DNA of 64,000 nucleotides, taken from Pseudomonas sediminis. GTDB lineage: Bacteria; Pseudomonadota; Gammaproteobacteria; Pseudomonadales; Pseudomonadaceae. Location of the stretch: NCBI RefSeq assembly GCF_039555755.1, contig NZ_CP154631.1, forward strand, positions 2,852,001 through 2,916,000. The letters run 5' to 3'. This document shows, one piece after another, positions 11,030 through 20,841 of the stretch (positions within the stretch are counted from its first letter, which is position 1; each line of letters opens with the position of its first letter). The notes beneath the pieces were generated by a model, which saw only the letters and a list, made by a program, of their open reading frames with translations, was not told the DNA's origin and made no database searches. A program made the translations under genes and the position numbers.

Positions 11030-12193
11030 TTATTTCTCCGGCAGGCTGGCCAGCAGCAGGCGCTGTACATTGCCGCCCATGATCGCGGCAATGGCGTCAT
11101 TGTCGAAGCCGGCGGCTTGCAGGCCTTCGGTAATCTGCGCCAGGCCGGTGACGTCGAACGGGGTGTGTACGGTGCCATTGAAGTCCGAGCCCAGGGCGAC
11201 ATGCTCGACGCCGACCTTGTCCGCCGCGTAGCGGATGGCTTTGACGATGGCGGCGACCGAGGTGTCGCACACCGCGGTGCTCCAGTAGCCGATGCCGATC
11301 ACCCCGCCCGTGGCCGCGATGGTCAGCAGGTGCTTGTCGCTGAGGTTGCGGGTGCCGGCGCAGGTGCCTTCGACGCCGGTGTGCGAGACCAGCACCGGGC
11401 GCTTGGCCATGGCCAGTACATCATCGATCAACGGGCGTGAAGCGTGGGCCAGGTCCACCAGCATGGATTTTTCTTCCAGGCGCGCGATGACCTGGCGCCC
11501 CAGTGGGGTCAGCCCGCCTTTTTCCAGGCCATGGGCCGAGCCGCCGACTTCGTTGTCGAAGAAGTGAGTCAGGCCGGCGATGCGGAAACCCGCGTCATAC
11601 AGCACGTCGATGTTCTCCAGCTTGCCCTCGATAGGTTGCAGGCCTTCGGTGGCGAGCAGGCCGGCGACGCGGCGCGGGTCCTTTTCCCAGGCATCGACGA
11701 AGTTCGCCAGGTCCGCGCGGGTGCGGATCAGCACCAGGCGCCCATCGCTGCCGGCGCTGGCGTCCTTGAGTTTCTGCGCCTGGTACAGGGCGCGCTGTAG
11801 CAGGCTGCTCCAGGTTTCCCGTGGCCAACGCTGGGCCATGGCCAGCAGTGTGATGTTGTCGCTGTCGGCGCCGTTGCTCTCCATGTTCAGGCCGCGTGGG
11901 GTTTTGGTCACGGTGGAGAACACCTGCAGGCCGAGGCGGCCTTCGAGCATGCGTGGCAGGTCCGAGTGGCCGTAGTCGTAACGCTTGAGCAGGTCGCGCT
12001 CCCAGAGCAGGGCGTCGTCGTGCAGGTCGGCGACGAATAGCCCTTGGTGCAGCTTCTGCGCGCTGGCGCTAGTCGGATAGGGCGGTGGGCTGGCCACGCT
12101 GTTCATCTGTGCGTCGAGTACCTGGGGCAGGCCCAGAACAGCGAGGGCGGAAAGGGGGACTAGCAGAAGCACAGCAATCAGCAGTTTGCGCAT
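11030..12193 (-). CDS. Membrane dipeptidase (peptidase family M19)
   Basis: 387 residues. It starts with a signal/anchor (RKLLIAVLLLVPLSALAVLG). The M19 renal dipeptidase-like fold is marked by the metal ligands in FVADLHDDALLWERD, a glutamate in LLATEGLQPIEG, and histidines in LVDLAHASRPLIDD and PVLVSHTGVEG, with ALGSDFNGT near the end. These enzymes hydrolyse dipeptides with broad specificity, including D-amino acid peptides. Its place near dauA suggests a link to D-amino acid or peptidoglycan-derived dipeptide use; this is inference. Confidence 0.9.
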   Translation of the reverse strand: MRKLLIAVLLLVPLSALAVLGLPQVLDAQMNSVASPPPYPTSASAQKLHQGLFVADLHDDALLWERDLLKRYDYGHSDLPRMLEGRLGLQVFSTVTKTPRGLNMESNGADSDNITLLAMAQRWPRETWSSLLQRALYQAQKLKDASAGSDGRLVLIRTRADLANFVDAWEKDPRRVAGLLATEGLQPIEGKLENIDVLYDAGFRIAGLTHFFDNEVGGSAHGLEKGGLTPLGRQVIARLEEKSMLVDLAHASRPLIDDVLAMAKRPVLVSHTGVEGTCAGTRNLSDKHLLTIAATGGVIGIGYWSTAVCDTSVAAIVKAIRYAADKVGVEHVALGSDFNGTVHTPFDVTGLAQITEGLQAAGFDNDAIAAIMGGNVQRLLLASLPEK

Positions 12194-12255
12194 GAGAAGC
12201 CATCCAGGCGTGTTGTTATGTGCGCCACTCTAGCAGGGAAGCGCGACGCGCGGTG

Positions 12256-13194
12256 TCAGCCGCTGAGGCAGTTACGCCCCTGCTGCTTGGCCTGGTACAG
12301 CGCGGCATCTGCACGCGCGATCAGGCCCTGCAGGCTGTCCTGATGCTGCATCTGCGCCAGGCCAATGGAGATGGTGACGCCCGGCAGAACGCCGACTGGC
12401 GAGTAGAAGGAGGCGATATGCTCCAGGCTGAAGCGCAGGCGTTCGCCGATACTGCGTGCCGCCTCGGCACAGATATCCGGCAGGAGAATGACGAACTCCT
12501 CGCCTCCGAACCGTATCAGGCTGTCCTTGGGCCGCAACTGGCTGCGCAAGGTGTGCGCCACCATGCACAGGGCGTAGTCCCCTGCAAGATGTCCGTGCTG
12601 GTCGTTGTAGGCCTTGAAGTGGTCGACATCGAGCATCAGCAGCGAGATGGGGGCGTCGTTGAAGGCACAGCGGGTGCTTTCGCGTTCGAAGACGTGCTCC
12701 AGCCAACGTCGGTTGAAGCAACCGGTGAGGGTGTCGACATTGGCATTCTGCTCGCTGTCGAGAATCTGCCGGTTGCCCTGGCGCACACGCTCACAGAGCA
12801 GCTCCAGCAGGTTCTGCATCATCTGCGGTGATTGCTGAAACAGCGCGACCAGCGATTCGCGATGCAGGCGCAGCACCGTGGAGGGGCGCTCGGCTACGAC
12901 GTAGGCAGAAGGATGTTCGTTGTCGATGAAGCTGATCTCACCCGCGCAGTCGCCGACTTCGAGGGTGCTCACGGCCTGGTTGTCCAGTGACCCGAGATAG
13001 ACACGCAACTGGCCCTCGATCAGCAGATAGAGGTACTGGTTGCGATTGAAGGGGGAGAGCAACACTTCGCCGGCTTCCAACTCGCACGCGCGAAACCCCT
13101 GCAGCAACTGATCCAGGCTGCTGGTAGCGACATTCTGAAATAGTCGCAGGTGCTGAACTTGCTGCAGGTCTGCCTGCCAGTGCGCCGGTTTCAT
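12256..13194 (-). CDS. Diguanylate cyclase with N-terminal cyclic-nucleotide-binding-like domain
   Basis: 312 residues. Residues about 15-135 form a cNMP-binding fold (CELEAGEVLLSPFNRN, LYLLIEGQLRVYLG, GDCAGEISFIDNEHPSAYVVA). Residues about 150-310 are a GGDEF domain with the active-site motif GGEEF at 230-234 and an intact RxxD inhibitory site (RPKD, 221-224) five residues before it. It should make c-di-GMP under product feedback, with output gated by the N-terminal sensor. No membrane segments are present. The nucleotide ligand, if any, is unknown. Confidence 0.88.
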   Translation of the reverse strand: MKPAHWQADLQQVQHLRLFQNVATSSLDQLLQGFRACELEAGEVLLSPFNRNQYLYLLIEGQLRVYLGSLDNQAVSTLEVGDCAGEISFIDNEHPSAYVVAERPSTVLRLHRESLVALFQQSPQMMQNLLELLCERVRQGNRQILDSEQNANVDTLTGCFNRRWLEHVFERESTRCAFNDAPISLLMLDVDHFKAYNDQHGHLAGDYALCMVAHTLRSQLRPKDSLIRFGGEEFVILLPDICAEAARSIGERLRFSLEHIASFYSPVGVLPGVTISIGLAQMQHQDSLQGLIARADAALYQAKQQGRNCLSG

Positions 13195-13385
13195 TGCGAT
13201 CTCGTCGGGCCTGGCCGGGCGAATAGGCCTGAGGGCACCACCAACGCTCCCTGTCGTGTCTACGAATAGAGTTCGACATTATTCCCGGGCTCCACGCGTG
13301 GCAATGTCTGCCAGTGGCTCGGCCGACCAGTGGTTGCACGAAAGTGCAAAGCTGTTAACTGGCGCGCGTCCTTGCGCGCTCTGGA

Positions 13386-15287
13386 TCACGCTGCGAAGTG
13401 GATGCGATGGCCCACCGCGTAGCCGGACAGCCGTTCGCCAATGCTGGCAGCCAAGACCTGATCCTGATTCGGCAGGTGGATGTGGGCCAATTGACCAGCC
13501 TTGTCATCGCTCAGCACTTCGACCCGAACAGCCGGGTGCAACTCATCGATAGCCGCCTGGTAAACCCGGGCGATGGCATCGAAGCGCAGCGCTGGTTTGA
13601 AAGTCTTGCCCACCGCGGTAAGCGGAATGGCATCGATGATCCAGGCGTCCTTGGGTACCGCGGCGCGCTCGGGGATATGGGCGGCGGCATGCTCCAGCAA
13701 TTCGACCTCGCTGACCTGTGCACCGGGTTTGAGCTGGACGTAGACCACCGGCAGTTCGCCGGCCTTCTCGTCTGGCTTGCCCACTGCAGCGGCCATGGCC
13801 ACTGCCGGGTGCTTGTGCAGCGCTTCCTCGATCATCTGCGGGTCGATGTTGTGGCCGCCGCGGATGATCAGATCCTTGCTGCGGCCGGTCAGCCAGATGT
13901 AGCCGTCGGCATCGACGCGCCCCAGGTCACCGGTATTGAACCAGTCGCCATCGACCCAGATGCCGGCGTTCTTGCTCGCCTGCAGATAGCCCTTGAATAC
14001 CGTGGCACCGCGGATGCACAGGTTGCCGATTTCGTTGGGCGCGGCTTCGCGCAGATATTGCCCCTGCTCGTCGAGTACCTTGATACGCACTTCGCAGTAG
14101 GGCATGGGCAGGCCGATCGAGCCAGGGCGGCGCTCGCCGGCTGGAGGGTTGGCGCAGCTGCCGCAGGTGCCCTCGGTCAGACCATAGCCTTCGAGCAGAG
14201 TCAGCCCGGTCTTGGCTTCGAACTGGCGAATCAGCTCCACCGGCATGGGCGCTGCGCCGCACAGGGCGTACTTCAGCGAGGACAGGTCATGGCCTTCGCT
14301 GGGAATCTGCAGGAGGCCGGCATAAATGGTGGGCACTCCGCTGAAGAAGCTGACCTTGTGGCGTTCGATGACCTTCCAGAAATTGCCGATCAAGGTGGTG
14401 TTGCGATAGCCCTGAGGCGTGGCCAGCAGCACTTCGGCACCGCCGATGAAAGCCGCCAGGCCGGTGACGATGACGCCGTTGACGTGAAACAGCGGCAGGC
14501 CGCAGAGGGTTACGTCACCGACGCCGAAGCGCGTCACCTGGTTCATGCTGTAGGCCATCGCCACTTCGTTGCCGTGGCTGTGCGGCGCCAGTTTTGGCGT
14601 GCCGGTGGTGCCGCCGGTGTGGAAGTAGCTGGCGATATCGTCGGCGGCGATCACGCGGCCACTTTCTAGGTGATCGGCTGGGCAGGCGGCGATGGTCTCG
14701 TCGAAGTCCAGCACGCCCTCTGGTAGCGGGCCGCGCTGGGCCTTGAGTACGCTGCGTTGTGGCTCCGGCAGCAGGTTGGCCATATCCACGCAGAGAATCG
14801 CTTTCAACTCCGGCAACTGATCGCGCAGAGCGTTGACCTTGTCCCACAGGTCGGTGCCGGGGAAGGGCGCCAGGGTCACCAGCAGTTCGGAGTCCGACGC
14901 GTGGATCAGCTCGGCGATATGCTCGGCGTCGAGCAGCGGGTTGATCGCGTTGACGATCCCCGCCGCCTCGCCGCCCCAAATGGTGTAGTGGGTCTGCGGC
15001 AGGTTAGGCAGCAGGAATGACACCGCCTTGCCCGGGCGCAGGCCCAGACGATGGAAGGCGTTGGCCGTCTGGGTGATTTTGCCGAGCAACTCGGTGTAGT
15101 TCAGGCGTAGCGGGGCTTCTTCGGCCGTGCCCTGGAGGATGAACGACAGCGCTGGTGCATGCGGACTGGCCTGGGCCGTGCGGCGGATCAGATCAAAGGT
15201 GCTCTCGGGCAGGCCGCGATCACTCAGCGGCGTGCTCTCGATCTGTTGAATATCCTGCAGGGTACGAATGAGGGGCGCTGTGCTCAT
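13386..15287 (-). CDS. Acyl-CoA synthetase, AMP-forming
   Basis: 633 residues, ANL superfamily. The P-loop is SYFHTGGTTGTPK, the adenylate motif is LEGYGLTEGT, and the C-terminal hinge and lid include FNTGDLGRVDADGYIWLTGRSKDLIIRGGHNI. The conserved lysine region near the C terminus reads PLTAVGKTFKPALR. It activates a carboxylic acid, likely fatty or aromatic, as an acyl-CoA; the substrate cannot be read from the sequence. The protein extends about 70 residues past the usual end. It corresponds by position to PAO1 PA3860, and the carboxylesterase gene lies immediately upstream on the same strand. Confidence 0.88.
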   Translation of the reverse strand: MSTAPLIRTLQDIQQIESTPLSDRGLPESTFDLIRRTAQASPHAPALSFILQGTAEEAPLRLNYTELLGKITQTANAFHRLGLRPGKAVSFLLPNLPQTHYTIWGGEAAGIVNAINPLLDAEHIAELIHASDSELLVTLAPFPGTDLWDKVNALRDQLPELKAILCVDMANLLPEPQRSVLKAQRGPLPEGVLDFDETIAACPADHLESGRVIAADDIASYFHTGGTTGTPKLAPHSHGNEVAMAYSMNQVTRFGVGDVTLCGLPLFHVNGVIVTGLAAFIGGAEVLLATPQGYRNTTLIGNFWKVIERHKVSFFSGVPTIYAGLLQIPSEGHDLSSLKYALCGAAPMPVELIRQFEAKTGLTLLEGYGLTEGTCGSCANPPAGERRPGSIGLPMPYCEVRIKVLDEQGQYLREAAPNEIGNLCIRGATVFKGYLQASKNAGIWVDGDWFNTGDLGRVDADGYIWLTGRSKDLIIRGGHNIDPQMIEEALHKHPAVAMAAAVGKPDEKAGELPVVYVQLKPGAQVSEVELLEHAAAHIPERAAVPKDAWIIDAIPLTAVGKTFKPALRFDAIARVYQAAIDELHPAVRVEVLSDDKAGQLAHIHLPNQDQVLAASIGERLSGYAVGHRIHFAA

Positions 15288-15311
15288 TTATTGTGCATCT
15301 CTTCGGTTCGG

Positions 15312-16031
<720 letters not shown>

Positions 16032-16107
16032 CTAATCTGTGAATAAGTTGTCGCACGGGTGAATCTTTTGCCCTTGCCCCTTGCATATCCGGCCATTTGC
16101 CATGTGC

Positions 16108-16123
16108 TGGTACGGGGCTTGCT
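16108..16123 (+). promoter_or_regulatory. Sigma-54 (-24/-12) promoter for the aap operon
   Basis: TGGTACGGGGCTTGCT fits the sigma-54 consensus TGGCACG-N4-TTGCW with one mismatch; GG (16109-16110) and GC (16121-16122) are ten bases apart as required. The predicted start lies about 315 bp upstream of aapJ. Amino acid ABC transporters in Pseudomonas are often under NtrC or a two-component sigma-54 activator. The rest of the 477-nt gap 15972-16448 shows no coding potential and no other site I can name. Confidence 0.65.
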
Positions 16124-16448
16124 AAGGCTCATCTGAACTGACGACGCGGTGCGGTAACGGTAACACTGTGCCACTGCGCACCGCTCAACAGGCAGGAATC
16201 TGCTGTGTGGGGTTCCTAATAGACCGTCAGGGCGATCAATCGCTCAGGCGGATGACGATCCGTCTCTTGCCCGTTCAACCAATGGGCTGGGCAGGAGCAG
16301 TTGGCCAGCAGAGGGAAATGCCGACTAGACTCCTGCCTGACGTTCGAACTTCTCGTCGATACCGTTGCTGCCAGCGGGTCGCGTGCCTCAAAAGGGTGGA
16401 GAAGGCGGACGGAGACTCCAACACAACAAGAGCAACTGGAGGTTTTTG

Positions 16449-17477
16449 ATGAAGATGGTGAAATCCACCCTGGCTGTGCTGACCACCGCAGCTGTGCTCG
16501 GTGTCAGTGGCTTTGCTCAGGCAGGCGCCACCCTGGATGCAGTGCAGAAGAAAGGCTTCGTGCAGTGCGGTATTAGTGACGGTCTGCCTGGCTTCTCCTA
16601 CGCCGATGAAAAAGGCAACTACCTGGGTATGGACGTTGACGTCTGCCGCGCTGTTGCCGCCGCTGTATTCGGCGACGCTACCAAAGTGCGTTACAGCCCG
16701 CTGACCGCCAAGGAGCGCTTCACTGCGCTGCAGTCCGGCGAAGTCGACATCCTATCGCGTAACACCACCTGGACCAGCTCGCGCGACGCCGCACTGGGCC
16801 TGAACTTCACGGGTACCAACTACTACGACGGCCAGGGCTTTTTGGTTAACAAGAAGCTGGGCGTTTCCAGCGCCAAGGAACTGGACGGGGCTACCGTCTG
16901 CATCCAGGCCGGTACCACCACCGAGCTGAACCTCTCCGACTACTTCCGTGCCAATGGCATGAAGTACACCCCCATTACCTACGATACCTCTGACGAGAGC
17001 GCCAAGTCGGTCGAAGCTGGTCGTTGCGACGTGCTGACCTCCGACCAGTCGCAGCTGTACGCACAGCGCATCAAACTGGCCAACCCTGACGATTATGTCG
17101 TGCTGCCGGAAGTCATCTCCAAGGAGCCTCTGGGCCCGGTCGTGCGCCAGGGTGACGAAGAGTGGTTCGACATCGTGCGCTGGACCCTGTTCGCCATGGT
17201 CAACGCCGAAGAGCTGGGTTTGACCTCGGCCAACGTCGAAGCCACCGCCAAAGACACCAAGAACCCGGACGTAGCACGTCTGCTGGGTACTGAAGGTGAA
17301 TTCGGTAAAGACCTCAAGCTGCCGAAAGACTGGGCAGTACAGATCGTCAAGCAAGTCGGTAACTACGGCGAGTCCTTCGACCGTAACGTTGGTGCCGGTA
17401 GCGAGCTGAAGATCGAGCGTGGTCTCAACGCCCTGTGGAACAAGGGTGGTCTGCAGTACGCACCGCCGGTGCGTTGA
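16449..17477 (+). CDS. aapJ: Polar amino acid ABC transporter, periplasmic binding protein
   Basis: 342 residues from the ATG after a clear GGAGG. The signal peptide is MKMVKSTLAVLTTAAVLGVS.. with cleavage after AQA near residue 23. SBP_bac_3 family features are LDAVQKKGFVQCGISDGLPGFSY, AKERFTALQSGEVDILSRNTTWT and SDQSQLYAQRI. Its length and the two downstream long permeases mark the general L-amino acid (Aap/BztA) subfamily rather than the smaller HisJ type. It corresponds to PAO1 PA3858. It is the first gene of the operon, and codon choice looks highly biased, as for an abundant protein. Confidence 0.92.
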   Translation: MKMVKSTLAVLTTAAVLGVSGFAQAGATLDAVQKKGFVQCGISDGLPGFSYADEKGNYLGMDVDVCRAVAAAVFGDATKVRYSPLTAKERFTALQSGEVDILSRNTTWTSSRDAALGLNFTGTNYYDGQGFLVNKKLGVSSAKELDGATVCIQAGTTTELNLSDYFRANGMKYTPITYDTSDESAKSVEAGRCDVLTSDQSQLYAQRIKLANPDDYVVLPEVISKEPLGPVVRQGDEEWFDIVRWTLFAMVNAEELGLTSANVEATAKDTKNPDVARLLGTEGEFGKDLKLPKDWAVQIVKQVGNYGESFDRNVGAGSELKIERGLNALWNKGGLQYAPPVR

Positions 17478-17483
17478 CCGTCC

Positions 17484-17512
17484 ACAGCGGCAGGCCTAGC
17501 GCCTGCCGCTGT
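17484..17512 (+). terminator. Intra-operon hairpin after aapJ
   Basis: Perfect 12-bp stem ACAGCGGCAGGC / GCCTGCCGCTGT with a 5-nt loop, followed by GTTTCC rather than a strong T run. A second GC-rich stem (CCGGCCG/CGGCCGG) follows at about 17533-17556. Hairpins behind binding-protein genes commonly protect the 5' mRNA or attenuate readthrough so that the binding protein exceeds the permeases. Confidence 0.7.
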
Positions 17513-17574
17513 CGTTTCCGATTAAGTGAACTCCGGCCGGCTTGCGTGCGGCCGGGGCTTCCATGAGGGTTGTT

Positions 17575-18759
17575 ATGCAAACGACTGCTAATGCCCCGCG
17601 CCCGCGAGGATCGCTTCTGAACGATCCGCAGGTGCGCGCTTGGGCTTTCCAGATCATTGCCGTTGTCGCCGTTGTGGCGCTCGGCTGGTTTCTCTTCCAG
17701 AACACCCAGGCCAACCTGGAGAAGCGCGGGATCATTTCCGGCTTCGCTTTTCTCAATAACAGCGCCGGTTTCGGTATTGCCCAGCACCTGATCGACTACA
17801 CGGAAAGCGACAGCTACGCCCGTGTGTTTCTGGTTGGTTTGCTCAATACCCTGCTGGTGTCTTTTATCGGTATCGTGCTGGCCTCCATCCTTGGCTTCCT
17901 GCTGGGTGTGGCGCGGCTGTCGCCTAACTGGCTGATCAGCAAGCTGGCCACCGTTTACATCGAGATCTTCCGCAACATTCCGCCGTTACTGCAGATCCTC
18001 TTCTGGTATTTCGCTGTCTTCCTTGCCCTGCCTGGTCCTCGGCAAAGCCTGGACGTGGGTGAGGTCTTCTTCCTCAACAGCCGTGGTCTGTACATGCCGG
18101 CGCCGAGTCCTTCGGAGAGCTTCGGTCTGTTTGCCGTGGTGCTGCTAGCAACCATCGTCGGCATCATCGCCCTTGGACGCTGGGCCAAGAAACGCCGTGA
18201 AGCCACCGGCCAGATCTTCCCGCTGCTGTGGACATCGCTGGCGCTGATTGTGGTGATTCCAGGCCTGACCGCATTGGTCGCGGGCAATCCGCTGGTGTGG
18301 AGTGTGCCGGAGCTGACCGGTTTCAACTTCCGTGGCGGCTGGGTGATGATCCCCGAGCTGATGGCGCTGACCCTGGCACTGACCATCTACACCGCGGCAT
18401 TCATCGCCGAGAACGTGCGTTCCGGGATCATGGCGGTCAGCCATGGTCAGACCGAAGCCGCGCGTTCGCTGGGTTTGCGTCCGGGCGTCACTCTGCGTCT
18501 GGTGATCATCCCGCAGGCGCTGCGCGTGATCATTCCGCCGCTGACCAGTCAGTACCTCAACCTGGCGAAGAACTCGTCCCTGGCTGCCGGTATCGGCTAT
18601 CCGGACATGGTGTCGCTGTTCGCCGGCACTGTGCTCAACCAGACCGGCCAGGCCATCGAGGTGATCGCCATCACCATGAGCGTGTACCTGGCGATCAGCA
18701 TCAGCATTTCCCTGCTGATGAACTGGTACAACAAGCGCATTGCGCTGACTGAGCGGTAA
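17575..18759 (+). CDS. aapQ: Polar amino acid ABC transporter permease
   Basis: 394 residues from the ATG after GAGGG; an upstream in-frame start without a ribosome site was rejected. Long Aap/BztB-type permease: an N-terminal membrane segment (IIAVVAVVALGWFLF), a further core, and the EAA loop in GQTEAARSLGLRPGVTLRLVIIPQALRVIIPPLTSQ that contacts the ATPase. About eight membrane segments. It pairs with AapM to form the heterodimeric channel. Confidence 0.9.
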   Translation: MQTTANAPRPRGSLLNDPQVRAWAFQIIAVVAVVALGWFLFQNTQANLEKRGIISGFAFLNNSAGFGIAQHLIDYTESDSYARVFLVGLLNTLLVSFIGIVLASILGFLLGVARLSPNWLISKLATVYIEIFRNIPPLLQILFWYFAVFLALPGPRQSLDVGEVFFLNSRGLYMPAPSPSESFGLFAVVLLATIVGIIALGRWAKKRREATGQIFPLLWTSLALIVVIPGLTALVAGNPLVWSVPELTGFNFRGGWVMIPELMALTLALTIYTAAFIAENVRSGIMAVSHGQTEAARSLGLRPGVTLRLVIIPQALRVIIPPLTSQYLNLAKNSSLAAGIGYPDMVSLFAGTVLNQTGQAIEVIAITMSVYLAISISISLLMNWYNKRIALTER

Positions 18760-18768
18760 GGAGCAGCC

Positions 18769-19866
18769 ATGCAGACTCATACATTCAAACCGGACCTGCC
18801 GCCACCGCGCATGAGCGTCGGTGTGGTGGGCTGGCTTAAGGCCAACCTGTTTTCCAACTGGTTCAACAGCCTGCTGACCGTTTTTGCGATGCACCTGATC
18901 TGGTTGATCGTGCCGCCGCTGCTGCAGTGGGCGATCATCGATGCCAACTGGGTCGGCAGCACCCGCGCCGACTGCACCAAGGAAGGCGCGTGCTGGGTGT
19001 TCATCCAACAGCGCTTCGGTCAGTTCATGTACGGCTTCTACCCGACCGAGTTGCGCTGGCGTGTGGATGCCACTCTGTGGCTGGCGATCATCGGCATGGC
19101 GCCGCTGTTCGTGCCGCAGATGCCGCGCAAGGCGGTGTACGGTCTGGCTTTCCTGGCGATCTATCCGTTCATCGCCTGGACCCTGCTGCACGGTGGTGTA
19201 TTCGGCCTGGACGTTGTTTCCACCAGCCGCTGGGGCGGCCTGATGCTGACCCTGGTGATTGCTGCTGTCGGCATCACCGGTGCGTTGCCGCTGGGCATCC
19301 TGCTGGCGCTGGGGCGACGCTCCAACCTGCCGGCGATCAAGGTCATCTGCGTCACCTTCATCGAGTTCTGGCGCGGTGTGCCGTTGATCACAGTGCTGTT
19401 CATGTCCTCGGTGATGCTGCCGCTGTTCCTGCCCGAAGGCATGCATTTCGACAAGCTGATGCGTGCGCTGATCGGGGTGATCCTGTTCCAGTCCGCCTAC
19501 ATCGCCGAAGTGGTGCGTGGTGGCTTGCAGGCCATTCCCAAGGGCCAGTACGAAGCCGCTGCGGCCATGGGCCTGGGCTACTGGCGGATGATGGGCCTGG
19601 TGATCCTGCCGCAGGCGCTGAAGCTGGTGATTCCGGGCATCGTCAACGTCTTCATCGCCCTGTTCAAGGACACCAGCCTGGTGATCATCATCGGCCTGTT
19701 CGATCTGCTCAACAGCATCAAGCAGGCGACCACCGACCCGGCGTGGCTGGGCATGGCCACCGAGGGCTACGTGTTCGCCGCGCTGATCTTCTGGATTTTC
19801 TGTTTCGGCATGTCCCGCTATTCGCTGCATCTCGAGCGGAAGCTGGATACCGGCCACAAGCGTTAG
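18769..19866 (+). CDS. aapM: Polar amino acid ABC transporter permease
   Basis: 365 residues, nine bases after aapQ with AGGAG before the ATG. Second permease of the pair: membrane segments including FVPQMPRKAVYGLAFLAIYPFIAW and LMLTLVIAAVGITGALPLGILLAL, and the EAA motif in GQYEAAAAMGLGYWRMMGLVILPQALKLVIPGIVN. An extra-cytoplasmic loop with paired cysteines (STRADCTKEGACWVF) near residues 60-75 is a feature of this subfamily. Confidence 0.9.
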   Translation: MQTHTFKPDLPPPRMSVGVVGWLKANLFSNWFNSLLTVFAMHLIWLIVPPLLQWAIIDANWVGSTRADCTKEGACWVFIQQRFGQFMYGFYPTELRWRVDATLWLAIIGMAPLFVPQMPRKAVYGLAFLAIYPFIAWTLLHGGVFGLDVVSTSRWGGLMLTLVIAAVGITGALPLGILLALGRRSNLPAIKVICVTFIEFWRGVPLITVLFMSSVMLPLFLPEGMHFDKLMRALIGVILFQSAYIAEVVRGGLQAIPKGQYEAAAAMGLGYWRMMGLVILPQALKLVIPGIVNVFIALFKDTSLVIIIGLFDLLNSIKQATTDPAWLGMATEGYVFAALIFWIFCFGMSRYSLHLERKLDTGHKR

Positions 19867-19900
19867 GAGCTGATCAGTATTTGCTGCGCGTCGGCCGGGC

Positions 19901-19967
19901 GGCGTTGAAAACACTCTCGGGATGCTCATGTACAGCCGTACATTGCGCTCCCTCGAATGTTTTCGCC
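19901..19967. repeat. Imperfect 67-bp palindrome in the aapM-aapP gap
   Basis: GGCGTTGAAAACA at one end pairs imperfectly with TGTTTTCGCC at the other, and the centre ATGTACAGCCGTACAT is a near-perfect smaller palindrome. It occupies most of the 156-nt gap between aapM and aapP. It resembles a dispersed Pseudomonas repeat and may reduce or stabilise distal expression. Confidence 0.65.
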
Positions 19968-20022
19968 TTGCCTGGCTCTAGCTCGCTAAATCCTGAATCG
20001 AGCCCCTCAAGAGGAGTGAGTC

Positions 20023-20784
20023 ATGAGTGAAGCAATCAAACAACCCAGCGCCGAGCCGATGATCCTGCTGCAGGGCGTGAACAAGTGGTACGGCCAGTTC
20101 CACGTACTCAAGGACATCAACCTGAGCGTGCAGCAGGGCGAGCGTATCGTCCTGTGCGGGCCGTCCGGTTCGGGCAAGTCCACCACCATTCGCTGCATCA
20201 ACCGTCTGGAAGAGCACCAACAGGGGCGTATCGTGGTCGATGGCACCGAGCTGACCAGCGACCTCAAGCACATCGAGGCGATTCGCCGCGAAGTGGGTAT
20301 GGTATTCCAGCACTTCAACCTGTTCCCGCACCTCACCGTGCTGCAGAACTGCACCCTGGCGCCGATGTGGGTACGCAAGATGCCCAAGCGCCAGGCCGAG
20401 GAAATTGCCATGCACTTTCTCGAGCGCGTGCGCATCCCTGAGCAGGCCAACAAGTTTCCGGGCCAACTCTCCGGTGGTCAGCAGCAGCGAGTGGCGATTG
20501 CCCGCGCGCTGTGCATGAAGCCGAAGATCATGCTGTTCGACGAGCCGACCTCGGCCCTCGACCCGGAAATGGTGAAAGAGGTGCTCGACACCATGATCGG
20601 TCTGGCCGAAGACGGCATGACCATGCTCTGCGTGACCCATGAGATGGGCTTTGCCCGCACCGTGGCCAACCGCGTGATCTTCATGGACAAGGGCGAGATC
20701 GTGGAGGAGGCCGAACCGAACGCCTTCTTCACCAACCCGCAGAACGAGCGCACCAAGCTGTTTCTCAGCCAGATCCTGCACTGA
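20023..20784 (+). CDS. aapP: Polar amino acid ABC transporter ATPase
   Basis: 253 residues. Walker [11 protein letters not shown]-loop [13 protein letters not shown], signature [15 protein letters not shown], Walker [15 protein letters not shown] and the switch histidine in VTHEMGFA are all intact. It is the GlnQ/AapP-type ATPase that drives uptake through AapQM. A terminator follows, so the operon is aapJQMP. Confidence 0.93.
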   Translation: MSEAIKQPSAEPMILLQGVNKWYGQFHVLKDINLSVQQGERIVLCGPSGSGKSTTIRCINRLEEHQQGRIVVDGTELTSDLKHIEAIRREVGMVFQHFNLFPHLTVLQNCTLAPMWVRKMPKRQAEEIAMHFLERVRIPEQANKFPGQLSGGQQQRVAIARALCMKPKIMLFDEPTSALDPEMVKEVLDTMIGLAEDGMTMLCVTHEMGFARTVANRVIFMDKGEIVEEAEPNAFFTNPQNERTKLFLSQILH

Positions 20785-20805
20785 GTCGGCTTTGCGCCAT
20801 CGATC

Positions 20806-20829
20806 AGGGAGTCTTCAGGCTCCCTTTTT
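20806..20829 (+). terminator. Terminator of the aap operon
   Basis: GGGAG...CTCCC stem with a short loop followed by TTTTT, 22 bases after the aapP stop. It also faces the 3' end of the opposing AraC-type gene. Confidence 0.85.
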
Positions 20830-20841
20830 CGTTGCCTGGGT

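Noticed and set aside
18145..19929. A 594-codon minus-strand frame across aapQ and aapM
   Set aside because: His/Gln/Asp-rich shadow translation of membrane protein genes, spanning two real genes and their gap.
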